Positions 35,462-44,564 of a stretch of 64,000 nt of DNA are shown here, one piece after another. Under the pieces are notes generated by a model. That model had not been told where the DNA came from, made no database searches, and was given only the letters and a program-made list of their open reading frames with translations. This DNA comes from CABMKH01 sp040797625 (GTDB lineage Bacteria > Bacillota > Clostridia > Tissierellales > Tissierellaceae). Position 1 is the first letter of the stretch. Every line of letters begins with the position of its first letter. The position numbers were made by a program, and so were the translations under genes. The DNA is taken from contig JBQHQH010000013.1 of the NCBI GenBank assembly GCA_052067355.1, positions 1-64,000 on the forward strand, read 5' to 3'.

Positions 35462-36718
35462 ATGAATGTATTTCTAGACCAATTCAATGATGTAACTATT
35501 TCTCTTATCTCTCTATCAATTATATTGCTTGCTGGTTTTTTAGTAACACGCATTACAAAGATATTAAAACTTCCCAATGTGAGTGGATATATTACTGCTG
35601 GCATTTTAATAGGCCCCTATGTCCTTAACCTAATTCCAAGTAATGCTATTGAAAATATGAGTTTTGTAGGAGATGTAGCCTTAGCTTTTATTGCCTTTGA
35701 CGTTGGAAAATTTTTAAGAAAGGAGATCTTTAGGGTATCTGGATTAAAAGCTATAGTAATTACCTTATTTGAATCTCTCATCGCAGGTATTTTAGTTACA
35801 CTATCTGTTCGTTATATATTTGAGTTTGATTGGAGTTTTTCATTATTATTAGGTGCTATAGCCACTGCTACAGCCCCTGCTAGTACCATTATGACTATCA
35901 ACCAATATAAGGCTCGCGGAGAATTTGTATATACATTGTTACAAGTCATAGCTTTAGATGATGTGGTATGTCTAGTTGTATTTAGCATAATTGCTGCATT
36001 TATCAATGCTAACGGAGCAGGTGGTTTTACATCATTTGATGTATTACTTCCAATATTATATAACATTGGAGCGCTTCTAATAGGATTTCTATGTGGAATT
36101 ATATTGAGCAAATTGCTTACACCTAGTAGAAGTAACGACAATCGCCTGATACTGGTAATTGCACTTTTGCTAACTATATCTGGGCTATGCTCTATATTCA
36201 ATATATCTACACTTCTAGCTTGTATGGTGTTTGGGGCAACTTATATAAATACGACTCAAGACAAAAGATTGTATGCACAGATCAATAACTTCACTCCCCC
36301 AATATTATCTCTATTTTTTGTATTATCAGGAATTAGGTTAGATATAACTGCTCTTTTGACCTTGGGAACTGTAGGTGTGGCATATTTCTTGATTAGAATT
36401 ATAGGAAAATATATAGGTGCTTATTTAGGATGTCTAGTTACCGATATGGATAAATCTATTCAAAATTATCTTGGGTTTGCATTAATCCCTCAAGCAGGTG
36501 TTGCCATTGGCCTTGCATTTTTAGGCCAACGTATTCTACCATCAGATGTTGGTAATCGCATGATGACAATTATATTATCATCCTCCGTTCTATACGAACT
36601 AGTAGGTCCTATATCTGCTAAGTTTGCGCTATTTCGCTCTGCAGCAATAAGAAAAGAGAATATAGAGGAATCTAATCACATTGAAGGAAATCATACTGCA
36701 TGCAGTGAATCTAGTTAA
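35462..36718 (+). CDS. CPA2-family cation/proton antiporter
   Basis: 418 residues with about 12 membrane helices. Typical of the KefB/GerN/NapA group: KLPNVSGYITAGILIGPYVL near the N-terminus, the ion-binding double aspartate in VIALDDVVCLVV (about residue 160) and a proline-bearing unwound helix region TAPAST. It has no RCK/TrkA domain. RBS AAAGGATCG. The transported ion (Na+ or K+) cannot be read from the sequence. Confidence 0.9.
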   Translation: MNVFLDQFNDVTISLISLSIILLAGFLVTRITKILKLPNVSGYITAGILIGPYVLNLIPSNAIENMSFVGDVALAFIAFDVGKFLRKEIFRVSGLKAIVITLFESLIAGILVTLSVRYIFEFDWSFSLLLGAIATATAPASTIMTINQYKARGEFVYTLLQVIALDDVVCLVVFSIIAAFINANGAGGFTSFDVLLPILYNIGALLIGFLCGIILSKLLTPSRSNDNRLILVIALLLTISGLCSIFNISTLLACMVFGATYINTTQDKRLYAQINNFTPPILSLFFVLSGIRLDITALLTLGTVGVAYFLIRIIGKYIGAYLGCLVTDMDKSIQNYLGFALIPQAGVAIGLAFLGQRILPSDVGNRMMTIILSSSVLYELVGPISAKFALFRSAAIRKENIEESNHIEGNHTACSESS

Positions 36719-36737
36719 TATACAATTCACTTTTAAG

Positions 36738-36780
36738 ATAAAAGAGGCATAGACAATTAGTCCATGACCTCTTTGTTGTT
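36738..36780 (+). terminator. Terminator after the antiporter gene
   Basis: Hairpin AAAGAGGCATAGAC/GTCCATGACCTCTTT with one mismatch and one bulge, followed by TTTGTTGTTT. Confidence 0.7.
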
Positions 36781-36880
36781 TGGTTCTCCCTTTTTCATCA
36801 TAGAAATTTAGAATCTCACTGACCCTAGGATATCATCATACTATCCAAGAGATAATCAACCTAAAACATTTATCTATTCT

Positions 36881-37897
36881 CTATGCGAAAAACCTTCTCA
36901 ATGCATCTACACTCTCTTCTGTAGTAGCCCAAGAAGTTACAAATCTTACAACTGTATTTTCCTCATCTATTTTTTTCTGTTTAATAAAACTAAATTCCTT
37001 TGACATTTTCTCAATTAGATCATTAGAAAATATTGGAAACAACTGATTAGATAAAGGCTCAGTGTAGAATTTAATTCCTGCATCTATAAAGATATTAGCT
37101 ATCTTTTCTGCCATATTATTAGCATGGGATGCTAATTCAAAAAACAAATTATCTTCAAATAAAGCTTCAAATTGTACTCCCAAGAGGAATCCTTTAGCTA
37201 GCATAGCTCCCCTCTGTTTAATTAAATAGCGAAAATCTTCCTTTAGATCTTCTCTTAAAATAACAAGTGCCTCACCAAGTAATGCACCATTTTTTGTTCC
37301 ACCTATATAAAATACATCTACTAAATCTGCAATATCGCTTATTTCTAAATCATTTAACTTACTAGTCAATGCAGAACCCAAGCGAGCTCCATCTAAAAAT
37401 AAACTCAATCCTTTTTCCTTACATATATGATGGAGAGCCGTTAATTCATCTTTGGTATAGAGTGTTCCTAGCTCTGTAGTATTGGATATATATACCATCC
37501 TTGGCTGTGTTGTATATTCCTCTGAATTTGCATCAAGAGCCTTTTGTATAGCATCAGGAGTAAGTTTACCATCAACTCCTGGAGCAATTATTATTTGATG
37601 CCCAGTAGCTTCTATTGCTCCTGCCTCATGCCCGATTATATGTCCTGTATCTACAGCTATAACTGATTGATGTGGTCTCAAAAACGAAGAGATAGTCAAA
37701 AGATTTGCCTGAGTCCCCCCAGGGATAAAATGAATATCTGCATCTTCTCTCTTGATTAAGGTTCTAATATATTTCTTTGCCTTTTCACTATGAACATCTA
37801 ATCCATATCCGGAATTTTGCTCAAAATTGATTTTACTCAATAGTTCTAAAATCCTAGGATGAGCCCCCTCACTATAATCGTTCATAAAACTATACAT
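36881..37897 (-). CDS. ltaE: Threonine aldolase / beta-eliminating lyase family
   Basis: PLP enzyme of fold type I, about 338 residues, likely cleaving L-threonine or allo-threonine to glycine and acetaldehyde. Visible: FIPGGTQANLL (PLP phosphate and stacking region), HIIGHEAGAIEATGH, FLDGARLGSA (Asp contacting PLP nitrogen) and the Schiff-base lysine in YIGGTKNGALLGEA. The start is ATG 37895-37897 (MYSFMNDYSEG), 7 bases after GGTGGAGG. Glycine made this way could feed glycine-dependent metabolism, but no reductase genes are present here. Confidence 0.88.
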   Translation of the reverse strand: MYSFMNDYSEGAHPRILELLSKINFEQNSGYGLDVHSEKAKKYIRTLIKREDADIHFIPGGTQANLLTISSFLRPHQSVIAVDTGHIIGHEAGAIEATGHQIIIAPGVDGKLTPDAIQKALDANSEEYTTQPRMVYISNTTELGTLYTKDELTALHHICKEKGLSLFLDGARLGSALTSKLNDLEISDIADLVDVFYIGGTKNGALLGEALVILREDLKEDFRYLIKQRGAMLAKGFLLGVQFEALFEDNLFFELASHANNMAEKIANIFIDAGIKFYTEPLSNQLFPIFSNDLIEKMSKEFSFIKQKKIDEENTVVRFVTSWATTEESVDALRRFFA

Positions 37898-37996
37898 TTT
37901 CATCCCTCCACCTAATAAGATATCTTATATATATAATAAAGGTATTCTACTATTATTTCAACAAGTGTATTAAAATTTATCCAATTGCTTATAACT

Positions 37997-38512
37997 TTAA
38001 CCTATTGCAACTCCTGAAGACTTTAGTGCTGTTTTTACCACTTTATATATAAAAGCTGTACCTATTCCATTTACTATAACAGTAGGTAATACTACAGTAA
38101 CTATCAATACTGTTACAGAAGCTGGTAAGCCTACAAGTATTTTAGCAGATAGTAAAAATACCGTTCCACTGAGCAATGTACCTAATCCACCTAATAGCCC
38201 TGATACTACAATACTGTCAGTAAACTTATAAAAAACTTTAATTATAACAAACAATACCAAACTGCTTATTATTTTATCTAAAATATTTGGTATTTGTCCA
38301 CCTGGGAATGTAGTCGTCATTGCTGAAAGAACTCCCCCTAATAGACCTGATAATATACAATTTTCAAGTTTTGCATTTATCAAAAGAGAAATAACCATAA
38401 AGATCAAGAGAAAATCAAACTTCATTCCTCCTAAAATTCCCGGGGTAATATAGTGAAATATCAATCCTATGGCTAATAGCAATGTTGTAAAAATATTGTC
38501 CTTTAATTTCAT
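37997..38512 (-). CDS. trpP: Tryptophan transporter TrpP
   Basis: 171-residue membrane protein with five to six helices, same length and layout as B. subtilis TrpP (172 residues), e.g. GLIFHYITPGILGGMKFDF at the N-terminus and LPTVIVNGIGTAFIYKVV at the C-terminus. The T-box upstream reads the Trp codon TGG, which independently supports the substrate. It may work as a substrate-specific ECF-like component. Confidence 0.93.
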   Translation of the reverse strand: MKLKDNIFTTLLLAIGLIFHYITPGILGGMKFDFLLIFMVISLLINAKLENCILSGLLGGVLSAMTTTFPGGQIPNILDKIISSLVLFVIIKVFYKFTDSIVVSGLLGGLGTLLSGTVFLLSAKILVGLPASVTVLIVTVVLPTVIVNGIGTAFIYKVVKTALKSSGVAIG

Positions 38513-38631
38513 AATAAATCTCTCCTCTTCTTATTTTAGTTTTCCAATCACTATAATCTGAATCTGAAGTTCACAACATTCTATCTCACCACCTTTATTA
38601 GTTATTAAAGAAGCTCTTCCTACTTTTTGTT

Positions 38632-38906
38632 ATAAAAAAAGCCCTTCATCCTATAAGGACGAAAGACTTTGTTCGCGGTACCACCTTAATTAGACTATAT
38701 AAAGAATAGTCTATCTCATAAAAATACATAGCCAAAGCTAGATATTCTATTTCTATAACGGGAAATCCCCGGTATTAGCTACTCTAATATCAATTATTTC
38801 ACTAAACTCTTTGTAGATCCATTCATTAAACATATGGTGTTGGACTTTCACCAACTCCAACTCGCTAAAACCATATTTATTTAATTACTACTTCTACGCA
38901 CTAGAT
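38632..38906 (-). ncRNA. T-box leader, tryptophan-specific, controlling trpP
   Basis: On the minus strand the specifier loop is closed by GTAGA/TCTAC and ATTAA/TTAAT, placing TGG (38819-38821) in GAATGGA. The canonical T-box AAGGTGGTACCGCG is at 38674-38687. A 12-base-pair terminator hairpin (38639-38668) with a seven-T run follows. Uncharged tRNA-Trp should allow transcription of trpP. The remaining bases to trpP and to 39028 hold nothing else I recognise. Confidence 0.97.
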
Positions 38907-39028
38907 TTATTCATATAAGTATATAGCATAATATTGATATAGTCAATAGTATTTTTAATATATAAAAATACTAAAAAGACAAGTAAACATAAAGAATATA
39001 TAGTCCATTTTGACCATAAATATTAAAT

Positions 39029-41059
39029 CTAAAAGGCTGTACTACGCACACAATTCCGACCAGCTGTCTTTGCTTCATACATCAATTCATCTGCTCTCTG
39101 TATCAATGAATCCACCGTATCTCCAGAACAATATTCTACAACACCGAAGCTAGCTGTAACTTCATCTACTCCGGGGAATCTCGTCCTACTTATACTATCT
39201 CGAAATTCTTCAACTAAAACTACAGCATCATCTATTGACATACCATGTAATAATATTACAAATTCTTCTCCTCCCCAACGGGCTAAACAGTCTACTTTAC
39301 TTATCTTTTTTTTGATCAATTTTGTTATACCTTTAAGCACCATATCCCCTACATTATGTCCAAAACTATCATTTATGCTCTTAAAATGGTCAATATCAAA
39401 GAGTACAAGAGAAAATGTATGATTAGTCTGTTGTTGAATAAGCTCTAGCTCTTTCTCTATTCTTTGGATAAGAAATCTTCGATTATATGCATTTGTAAGA
39501 TAATCAACTAAGGATAAGTAACGCAATTCCTCTTCTAAACGTTTTGTCTCAGTAATATCATCAATAATTATTTGAGCACCCTTCACTCTATTTCTATTAG
39601 TCAGTGGTTTAATATGCAGTCGCAGCCATACTCTCTTCCCCCATTTAGACTCATAATCCATTTCATAAATACCTAATTCGTTATTTTTTAGGCATTCTTC
39701 AAGTTTTTGGGACAATCCATATTTGATTAATGATGGAAATTTTAATAGATTGATCTTTCTTGTTTTTTCTATACCTGGAGAACCAAGTATCTCTAATGTC
39801 TTTTGATTTACATAGGTAATATTACCCTCTCTATCACATTTTATGATCCCAATGGGAGCATTTTCAGCTAACTCTAGATATTCTTTACGACTACTTTCAA
39901 GCTCCTCATGTGCTTGTTTACGTTTGCTTATATCCCGTACGATTCCTATCTCATGTAACTCATTCTTAATCTCTATAAAAGATATTGAAACTTCTATATT
40001 TAACTCTCGCCCATCTCTATGTCTAGCTTTCATTTCCACTGTCTTTCCTCTAATGTTTTTTTTGCATCTAGACTTAAATATATTAAAATCAAATTTACAA
40101 TCTCCATAAGCAAATTCATTCACTCCTATTAAACTATGTAATTCCCTTCCAAGAATTTCTTCCTGTGAATACCCAAAGATTTGCTCTGCTGCATGATTCC
40201 ATAAGACTATCTTTTCTCTACTATCCGTGATAACTATAGCATCCTGTGCCGAACTAATAATAGTATCTAATATTGACTCTTTTTTACTGAGCTGCTCCTT
40301 TACCATATTACATTCAGTTATATCCACAACCAGAGCTAAAAACAATTTCTTTCTCCCATAATCAAAGAGTTGTAAACTAATCTTTACAGGATACAAAGAG
40401 CCGTTCTTTCGCTGATGCATTGTTTTAAAGAAAACTTGTTGCTGTTCTCCTCTATTCAATTGCTCTATATTTTTATAGAATTTTTTTATATCAAGTTCTG
40501 GTTCAATATCAAAGAAAGTCATTTTATTGAGTTCTTCACTTGTATATCCTATATTTTTTCTGGCAGAATCATTTACAGTAATAAACTTAAAAGACTGTGA
40601 ATCAAAGATATATATTTCATTGACAAAATGCTCAAAGATGCTATTAAACATGATACTTTGAGTATTTACTTTATGAAGATTTAAAGCTGTCTCTATTGTA
40701 TATAACAATGCTGTCTTATCTACTCCTTTTAATACAATTCCATAGGCTTTAATTTCTCTTATCTTATTGATAATACCTTCTGATATATTAGCTGTAAAAA
40801 AGACAATAGGTATGTCTATACATGTTGCTATCTCACGTGCAGCATCTATTCCGTTCATCTTTCCTGCTAATTCAATATCCATAAGAATCAAATCTAACTG
40901 GGAATCACCTAAAACTCTTTGCACTGCTTCTTCTCCTGTAGCAACAGTTTCTATATCATATCCATTTTCATTTAAGAATTTTGATACAATTTCAGACGTT
41001 AAAATACTATAATCTACTAGTAATATCTTTTTACTTTTTATTGTATTTTTAATAACCAA
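39029..41059 (-). CDS. Receiver-PAS-PAS-PAS diguanylate cyclase
   Basis: Makes cyclic di-GMP. Order: receiver domain (about 10-125; phosphoacceptor in LILMDIEL, lysine in VLKGVD), three PAS domains (about 145-255, 265-385, 390-505; each followed by a PAC-like VVDITE/IVRDISKR/IIDDITETK), then GGDEF (515-676) with the active GGEEF in LARWGGEEFVILL. The inhibitory RxxD site is degenerate (SKVD), so product inhibition may be weak. The start is TTG 41057-41059, 8 bases after GGAGA; another TTG lies at 41074. No kinase partner is adjacent. Confidence 0.92.
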   Translation of the reverse strand: MVIKNTIKSKKILLVDYSILTSEIVSKFLNENGYDIETVATGEEAVQRVLGDSQLDLILMDIELAGKMNGIDAAREIATCIDIPIVFFTANISEGIINKIREIKAYGIVLKGVDKTALLYTIETALNLHKVNTQSIMFNSIFEHFVNEIYIFDSQSFKFITVNDSARKNIGYTSEELNKMTFFDIEPELDIKKFYKNIEQLNRGEQQQVFFKTMHQRKNGSLYPVKISLQLFDYGRKKLFLALVVDITECNMVKEQLSKKESILDTIISSAQDAIVITDSREKIVLWNHAAEQIFGYSQEEILGRELHSLIGVNEFAYGDCKFDFNIFKSRCKKNIRGKTVEMKARHRDGRELNIEVSISFIEIKNELHEIGIVRDISKRKQAHEELESSRKEYLELAENAPIGIIKCDREGNITYVNQKTLEILGSPGIEKTRKINLLKFPSLIKYGLSQKLEECLKNNELGIYEMDYESKWGKRVWLRLHIKPLTNRNRVKGAQIIIDDITETKRLEEELRYLSLVDYLTNAYNRRFLIQRIEKELELIQQQTNHTFSLVLFDIDHFKSINDSFGHNVGDMVLKGITKLIKKKISKVDCLARWGGEEFVILLHGMSIDDAVVLVEEFRDSISRTRFPGVDEVTASFGVVEYCSGDTVDSLIQRADELMYEAKTAGRNCVRSTAF

Positions 41060-41179
41060 TTTTACTATCTCCAATTATTATATTTGTTCCTATTATAACT
41101 AAATTTACCTAAAGTTATCTATATCTTACCCCTAAACCAAAGGCAAAAACGGTATTTTTTGGTTATTTCAAATATAAAA

Positions 41180-41206
41180 AATCACCTCTAGTTTAAACTA
41201 GAGATG
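41180..41206 (-). terminator. Hairpin with T-run between the decarboxylase and cyclase genes
   Basis: CATCTCTAGTTT/AAACTAGAGGTG followed by ATTTTTT on the minus strand. A second terminator-like element lies 65 bases before it. Confidence 0.75.
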
Positions 41207-41268
41207 ACTTTGAATATAAATGGACAATGCTTTACAACCTTAAAAGATAGACGAGATATTCAGCTTGT

Positions 41269-41320
41269 AAAAAAACTTATATCAGCTGAAATATAATCTC
41301 CATCTGATATAAGTTTTCTT
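41269..41320 (-). repeat. Dispersed palindrome, copy 3 (also terminator of the decarboxylase gene)
   Basis: Perfect 12-base arms AACTTATATCAG (41274-41285) and CTGATATAAGTT (41303-41314) around CTGAAATATAATCTCCAT, ending in TTTTTTT on the minus strand immediately after the decarboxylase stop. It is the most complete copy of the repeat. Confidence 0.75.
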
Positions 41321-42552
41321 TATTCCATATATATTTTACCGTCAGTCTTTAGATAGAATTGAAGAGGAAGAGAATGACTTGCAAACAATATTGGCGACAA
41401 TGAATATGAATAGCTTCCAGCCTTTGATACTATTACCATATCTCCAATATGAGCTTTTGGAAGTAATATATCTTTTACCATTACATCTGTTGCTGTACAT
41501 AGACTTCCTACAATAGTTACATTTTCGATAACAGACTCTTCCCCTTCAGGAATCATAAATTCAAAAGCATCTCTAACTGTAAATAGAGGTTCAGAGGCTT
41601 TCAAATTACTATCTTTTGCCGTGTAATCCATTATAAGTTCTGCAATTGAAGGTCTTAAAAAGCCATTGAGTCCCTTTTCTACAACTAAATACTTTATTCC
41701 CATTGATTCTTTTATATCTACTATACGAGTGACATATTGACCAGCCTCACAAATTATAAATCTACCAGTTTCAATTATAAGTCTTGCATTGATTTTGTCC
41801 TTAAATCTTTCAATTAGTCCATTACACTTATTGCTAAGTTTTTTAACATCAAGAGGGTTTTCATTTTTCAAGGAGTACACTATGCCAAGCCCTCCACCAA
41901 AGTTAATAAATTCTATTTCCCAACCTAAGGTCTCTTTACAGAACAAGGCCAAATCAAAGATTCTCTCATAATATTGATATAGTCTACTGTAATCAAGGAT
42001 TTGACTACGCAGGTGAACATGAATTCCAACAATTTTTATATTTGACAATCTGTTGAAAAATTCTTTCTGTTTTATTAGTGTATTTTCATCAACACCAAAT
42101 TTACTACTTGAACAGTTCCCACCATCTATAGCGAAGTTCATATTTATTCTTAGTCCCACTTTTATCTGAATATCTTTCTGTATTGCTATATCATTTATCA
42201 AAGATAATTCATTATAACTATCTGCGACTATTATTGCTTTATCTATAGATTTTTCAATATCTTTACGTGTCTTCCCGGGAGTTGAATAGAGTATCTTCTC
42301 ATAAGGCAATCCCGCTTTCTGACTTAGAATTACTTCTTCCGCTGAAGCTGCATCTGCTCCAAATCCTTTTGAAGCTACAAACTTTACAATAGGAGCAAAT
42401 GGATTTGCCTTCACTGAATACAAAAATTCAAACTGTGGAAAATTCTCTAGAAGTATTTCAATTTGCCTAGAAATAATACTTTCATCATAGATGTAAAATG
42501 ACCTATCATGGTGAACCATCAAATTTTTAATGATATTTAACTTATTTTCCAT
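41320..42552 (-). CDS. PLP-dependent decarboxylase, fold type III (LysA/ODC-like)
   Basis: Decarboxylates an amino acid such as diaminopimelate, ornithine or a related carboxylated substrate. About 410 residues: PLP lysine in YSVKANPFAP, HVHLRSQ, the glycine-rich NFGGGLGI, PLP phosphate region ETGRFI and the second-subunit cysteine in VGSLCTATDVM. The family cannot tell substrate; there are no lysine-biosynthesis genes nearby, and LysA normally has a more conserved EPGR motif (here ETGR). The start is ATG 42550-42552 with AAGGAGA upstream. Confidence 0.85.
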   Translation of the reverse strand: MENKLNIIKNLMVHHDRSFYIYDESIISRQIEILLENFPQFEFLYSVKANPFAPIVKFVASKGFGADAASAEEVILSQKAGLPYEKILYSTPGKTRKDIEKSIDKAIIVADSYNELSLINDIAIQKDIQIKVGLRINMNFAIDGGNCSSSKFGVDENTLIKQKEFFNRLSNIKIVGIHVHLRSQILDYSRLYQYYERIFDLALFCKETLGWEIEFINFGGGLGIVYSLKNENPLDVKKLSNKCNGLIERFKDKINARLIIETGRFIICEAGQYVTRIVDIKESMGIKYLVVEKGLNGFLRPSIAELIMDYTAKDSNLKASEPLFTVRDAFEFMIPEGEESVIENVTIVGSLCTATDVMVKDILLPKAHIGDMVIVSKAGSYSYSLSPILFASHSLPLQFYLKTDGKIYME

Positions 42553-42573
42553 AAAATAATCTCTCCTTAACAT

Positions 42574-42996
42574 AATCTTTTAAAACTCATTTCGTCTATG
42601 ACTACATTCTGAAATAGACATTTACTACTTTAGTCATATATGTATTTCTCACTTTTTTAAGGGGCTTCCTACTCTACATAGTCTGGAAAACTATGCTTTT
42701 CATATTAATAACTTCCTCTAAAGTATCTCAAGAGGATCACCCATTTACTATTATACCAGTTAATCATGGGGATATCTAAATAGAAGAGAATTTTTTTGTA
42801 ATGTATCTGAAAAGTTTTCTAATCCTATAAATCTATTATCCCCCATATTATTTAATAGAGCATAATATAGGGACAGTAAAAAGGGGATACCATAAAAAAC
42901 AATATCCCACATAAGCTAGGTAATATATATGGTATTAGACTATCTTTTTTTATATATTTTATCTTCATATATTTTCCCTTTCATCTATATAAAATT
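42574..42996. other. 423-base intergenic region with two hairpins
   Basis: On the minus strand a TATAAT-like box (about 42748-42753) is followed by hairpin TCCTCT/AGAGGA (42714-42737), then GCATAGT/ACTATGT (42675-42697), then AGTAGGAAGCCCC (42660-42672). No ORF. It could be a leader or small RNA, or the decayed end of an IS200/IS605-like element, whose ends carry similar GGAAGCCC blocks. Confidence 0.4.
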
Positions 42997-44421
42997 CTAT
43001 TCATTCAAATAGGTAAAAACCTTATTTTGAATAATCTTTGCTGTTTCTTCAGCTGTTGCCAAATCATAATAGTAATAGTTCTCAAGTTCTTCTCTTAGTA
43101 AAGTTGACAATTCCCAATTCCCTACTAATACATTTCTCTCTTGATTCCATTTATGTATTTGGTCTAATGTATCTTGAAACATCTTTTCCTTCTCTTCTTC
43201 ATTTGTAAATTTCCAATTACCGTCAAGTCCGTTTTCTTTATACCACTTAACCTCGGATTCAAAACTATGTCTGAAATGGGTATAAAAATTCTCAATATTT
43301 ATTGGTATATTCCCTAAAAACATGAAGGAATATCTTTCTTCATCTTCTTTCGTTTCAAATACAGGTAGTTCCTTAGCAGATGCACAGTATTTTAAAAATT
43401 CCCATGCCAGCTCTTTACTTTCACTATTATTAGAAATAGCATATGTTGAAAGGAAGTTGCTGAATGGCACCTTTCCTTTATTACTTATAAATGGTATAGG
43501 ACTTATGGTATTTTCAAATTCAACCATCATATTTTTTAAATCTATGTCAGTCGTTGTAAATTTAGCAAACATAAAATCTTCTATTAAAAAATCTTCATTT
43601 CCCACTCCTACACGAGTAAAATCCCAGTCCATGATTTCTAGATTGTAATTTGTTCTTAAGTTTTTTGTAAGCCTTAGATGTTGTAAAAATTCATCACTAT
43701 CAAAATCAACATCTCCAGTTTCCATATCAAAAAAGCCAACAGATTCATAGTCAAAAAAAGATTCTTTTATAATACCTGGCATAAGATAGAATTCATTCGG
43801 TGAAGGATGACCACTTTTAACTTTTTCATATATATCAATCATCTCAATGTAGTTTATAGCTTTATAGTTTTCATAGTCTAGACCTATGCTCTCTGCTAAA
43901 GGTTTACTAATATATACCATGTCATATTGGAATGATAAGGGCATGGCATATAAACCATCCTTGTATTCCATGGCTTTAAAGATATTAGTATAATAGTCAG
44001 ATTTGTTAAAGTCAGGATCATTATCCATAAAATCATATATATTGACTAATAGACCACTTTGAGCTTTGTGATTTATATCTAGACCACTTAAATCTACCAA
44101 ATCACTAGCAGTACCGCTCATTAAGTCCATAGCTACTCTATACATATATGAAATCTTATCTTCCTCTGGTCGTTCTACTACAATCTCCACATTGGGATGC
44201 ATGTCCATAAATTCTTCTGCAAATATATCAATATATCCATCAAAGACAGTCGATACTGTTAATTTACCACTTAATTCTTTATTATCTCTTGTCGCCGAAA
44301 AATTATTTTTTTCTATATCTGGAAGGTTGTTATCTATTTCTATATTATTTGAACATCCAGATAAGATAGTCGCCATTATCATACAAATTATAACTATACT
44401 TCGTATCATTTTATTTTTCAA
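42997..44421 (-). CDS. Extracellular solute-binding lipoprotein, family 1
   Basis: 474 residues with a lipoprotein signal peptide (lipobox LSGCSN near residue 23). The sequence resembles sugar ABC-binding proteins: LTVSTVFDGYIDIFAEEFMD early, KDGLYAMPLSFQYDMVYISK in the hinge region, and an aromatic-rich C-terminus. No permease or ATPase genes are next to it, so it is an orphan or has a sensing role. Start ambiguous: TTG 44421 or ATG 44409; neither has a strong RBS. Confidence 0.8.
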   Translation of the reverse strand: MKNKMIRSIVIICMIMATILSGCSNNIEIDNNLPDIEKNNFSATRDNKELSGKLTVSTVFDGYIDIFAEEFMDMHPNVEIVVERPEEDKISYMYRVAMDLMSGTASDLVDLSGLDINHKAQSGLLVNIYDFMDNDPDFNKSDYYTNIFKAMEYKDGLYAMPLSFQYDMVYISKPLAESIGLDYENYKAINYIEMIDIYEKVKSGHPSPNEFYLMPGIIKESFFDYESVGFFDMETGDVDFDSDEFLQHLRLTKNLRTNYNLEIMDWDFTRVGVGNEDFLIEDFMFAKFTTTDIDLKNMMVEFENTISPIPFISNKGKVPFSNFLSTYAISNNSESKELAWEFLKYCASAKELPVFETKEDEERYSFMFLGNIPINIENFYTHFRHSFESEVKWYKENGLDGNWKFTNEEEKEKMFQDTLDQIHKWNQERNVLVGNWELSTLLREELENYYYYDLATAEETAKIIQNKVFTYLNE

Positions 44422-44564
44422 TTTATCTTACAGCCTTTTTATATATTCACTTAAAACTGTTTAAGTTTTTTAATATTTCCAATTATGAGAAATAGCATAC
44501 GTCCCGAACAAATTCATTGACAATTTAATGTATTGTAGGCTTCAAATAGATTCAATTAATTGAA

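Noticed and set aside
41320..42996. Lysine riboswitch upstream of the LysA-like decarboxylase
   Set aside because: The characteristic conserved lysine-riboswitch segments were not found; the hairpins there do not fit the L-box layout.
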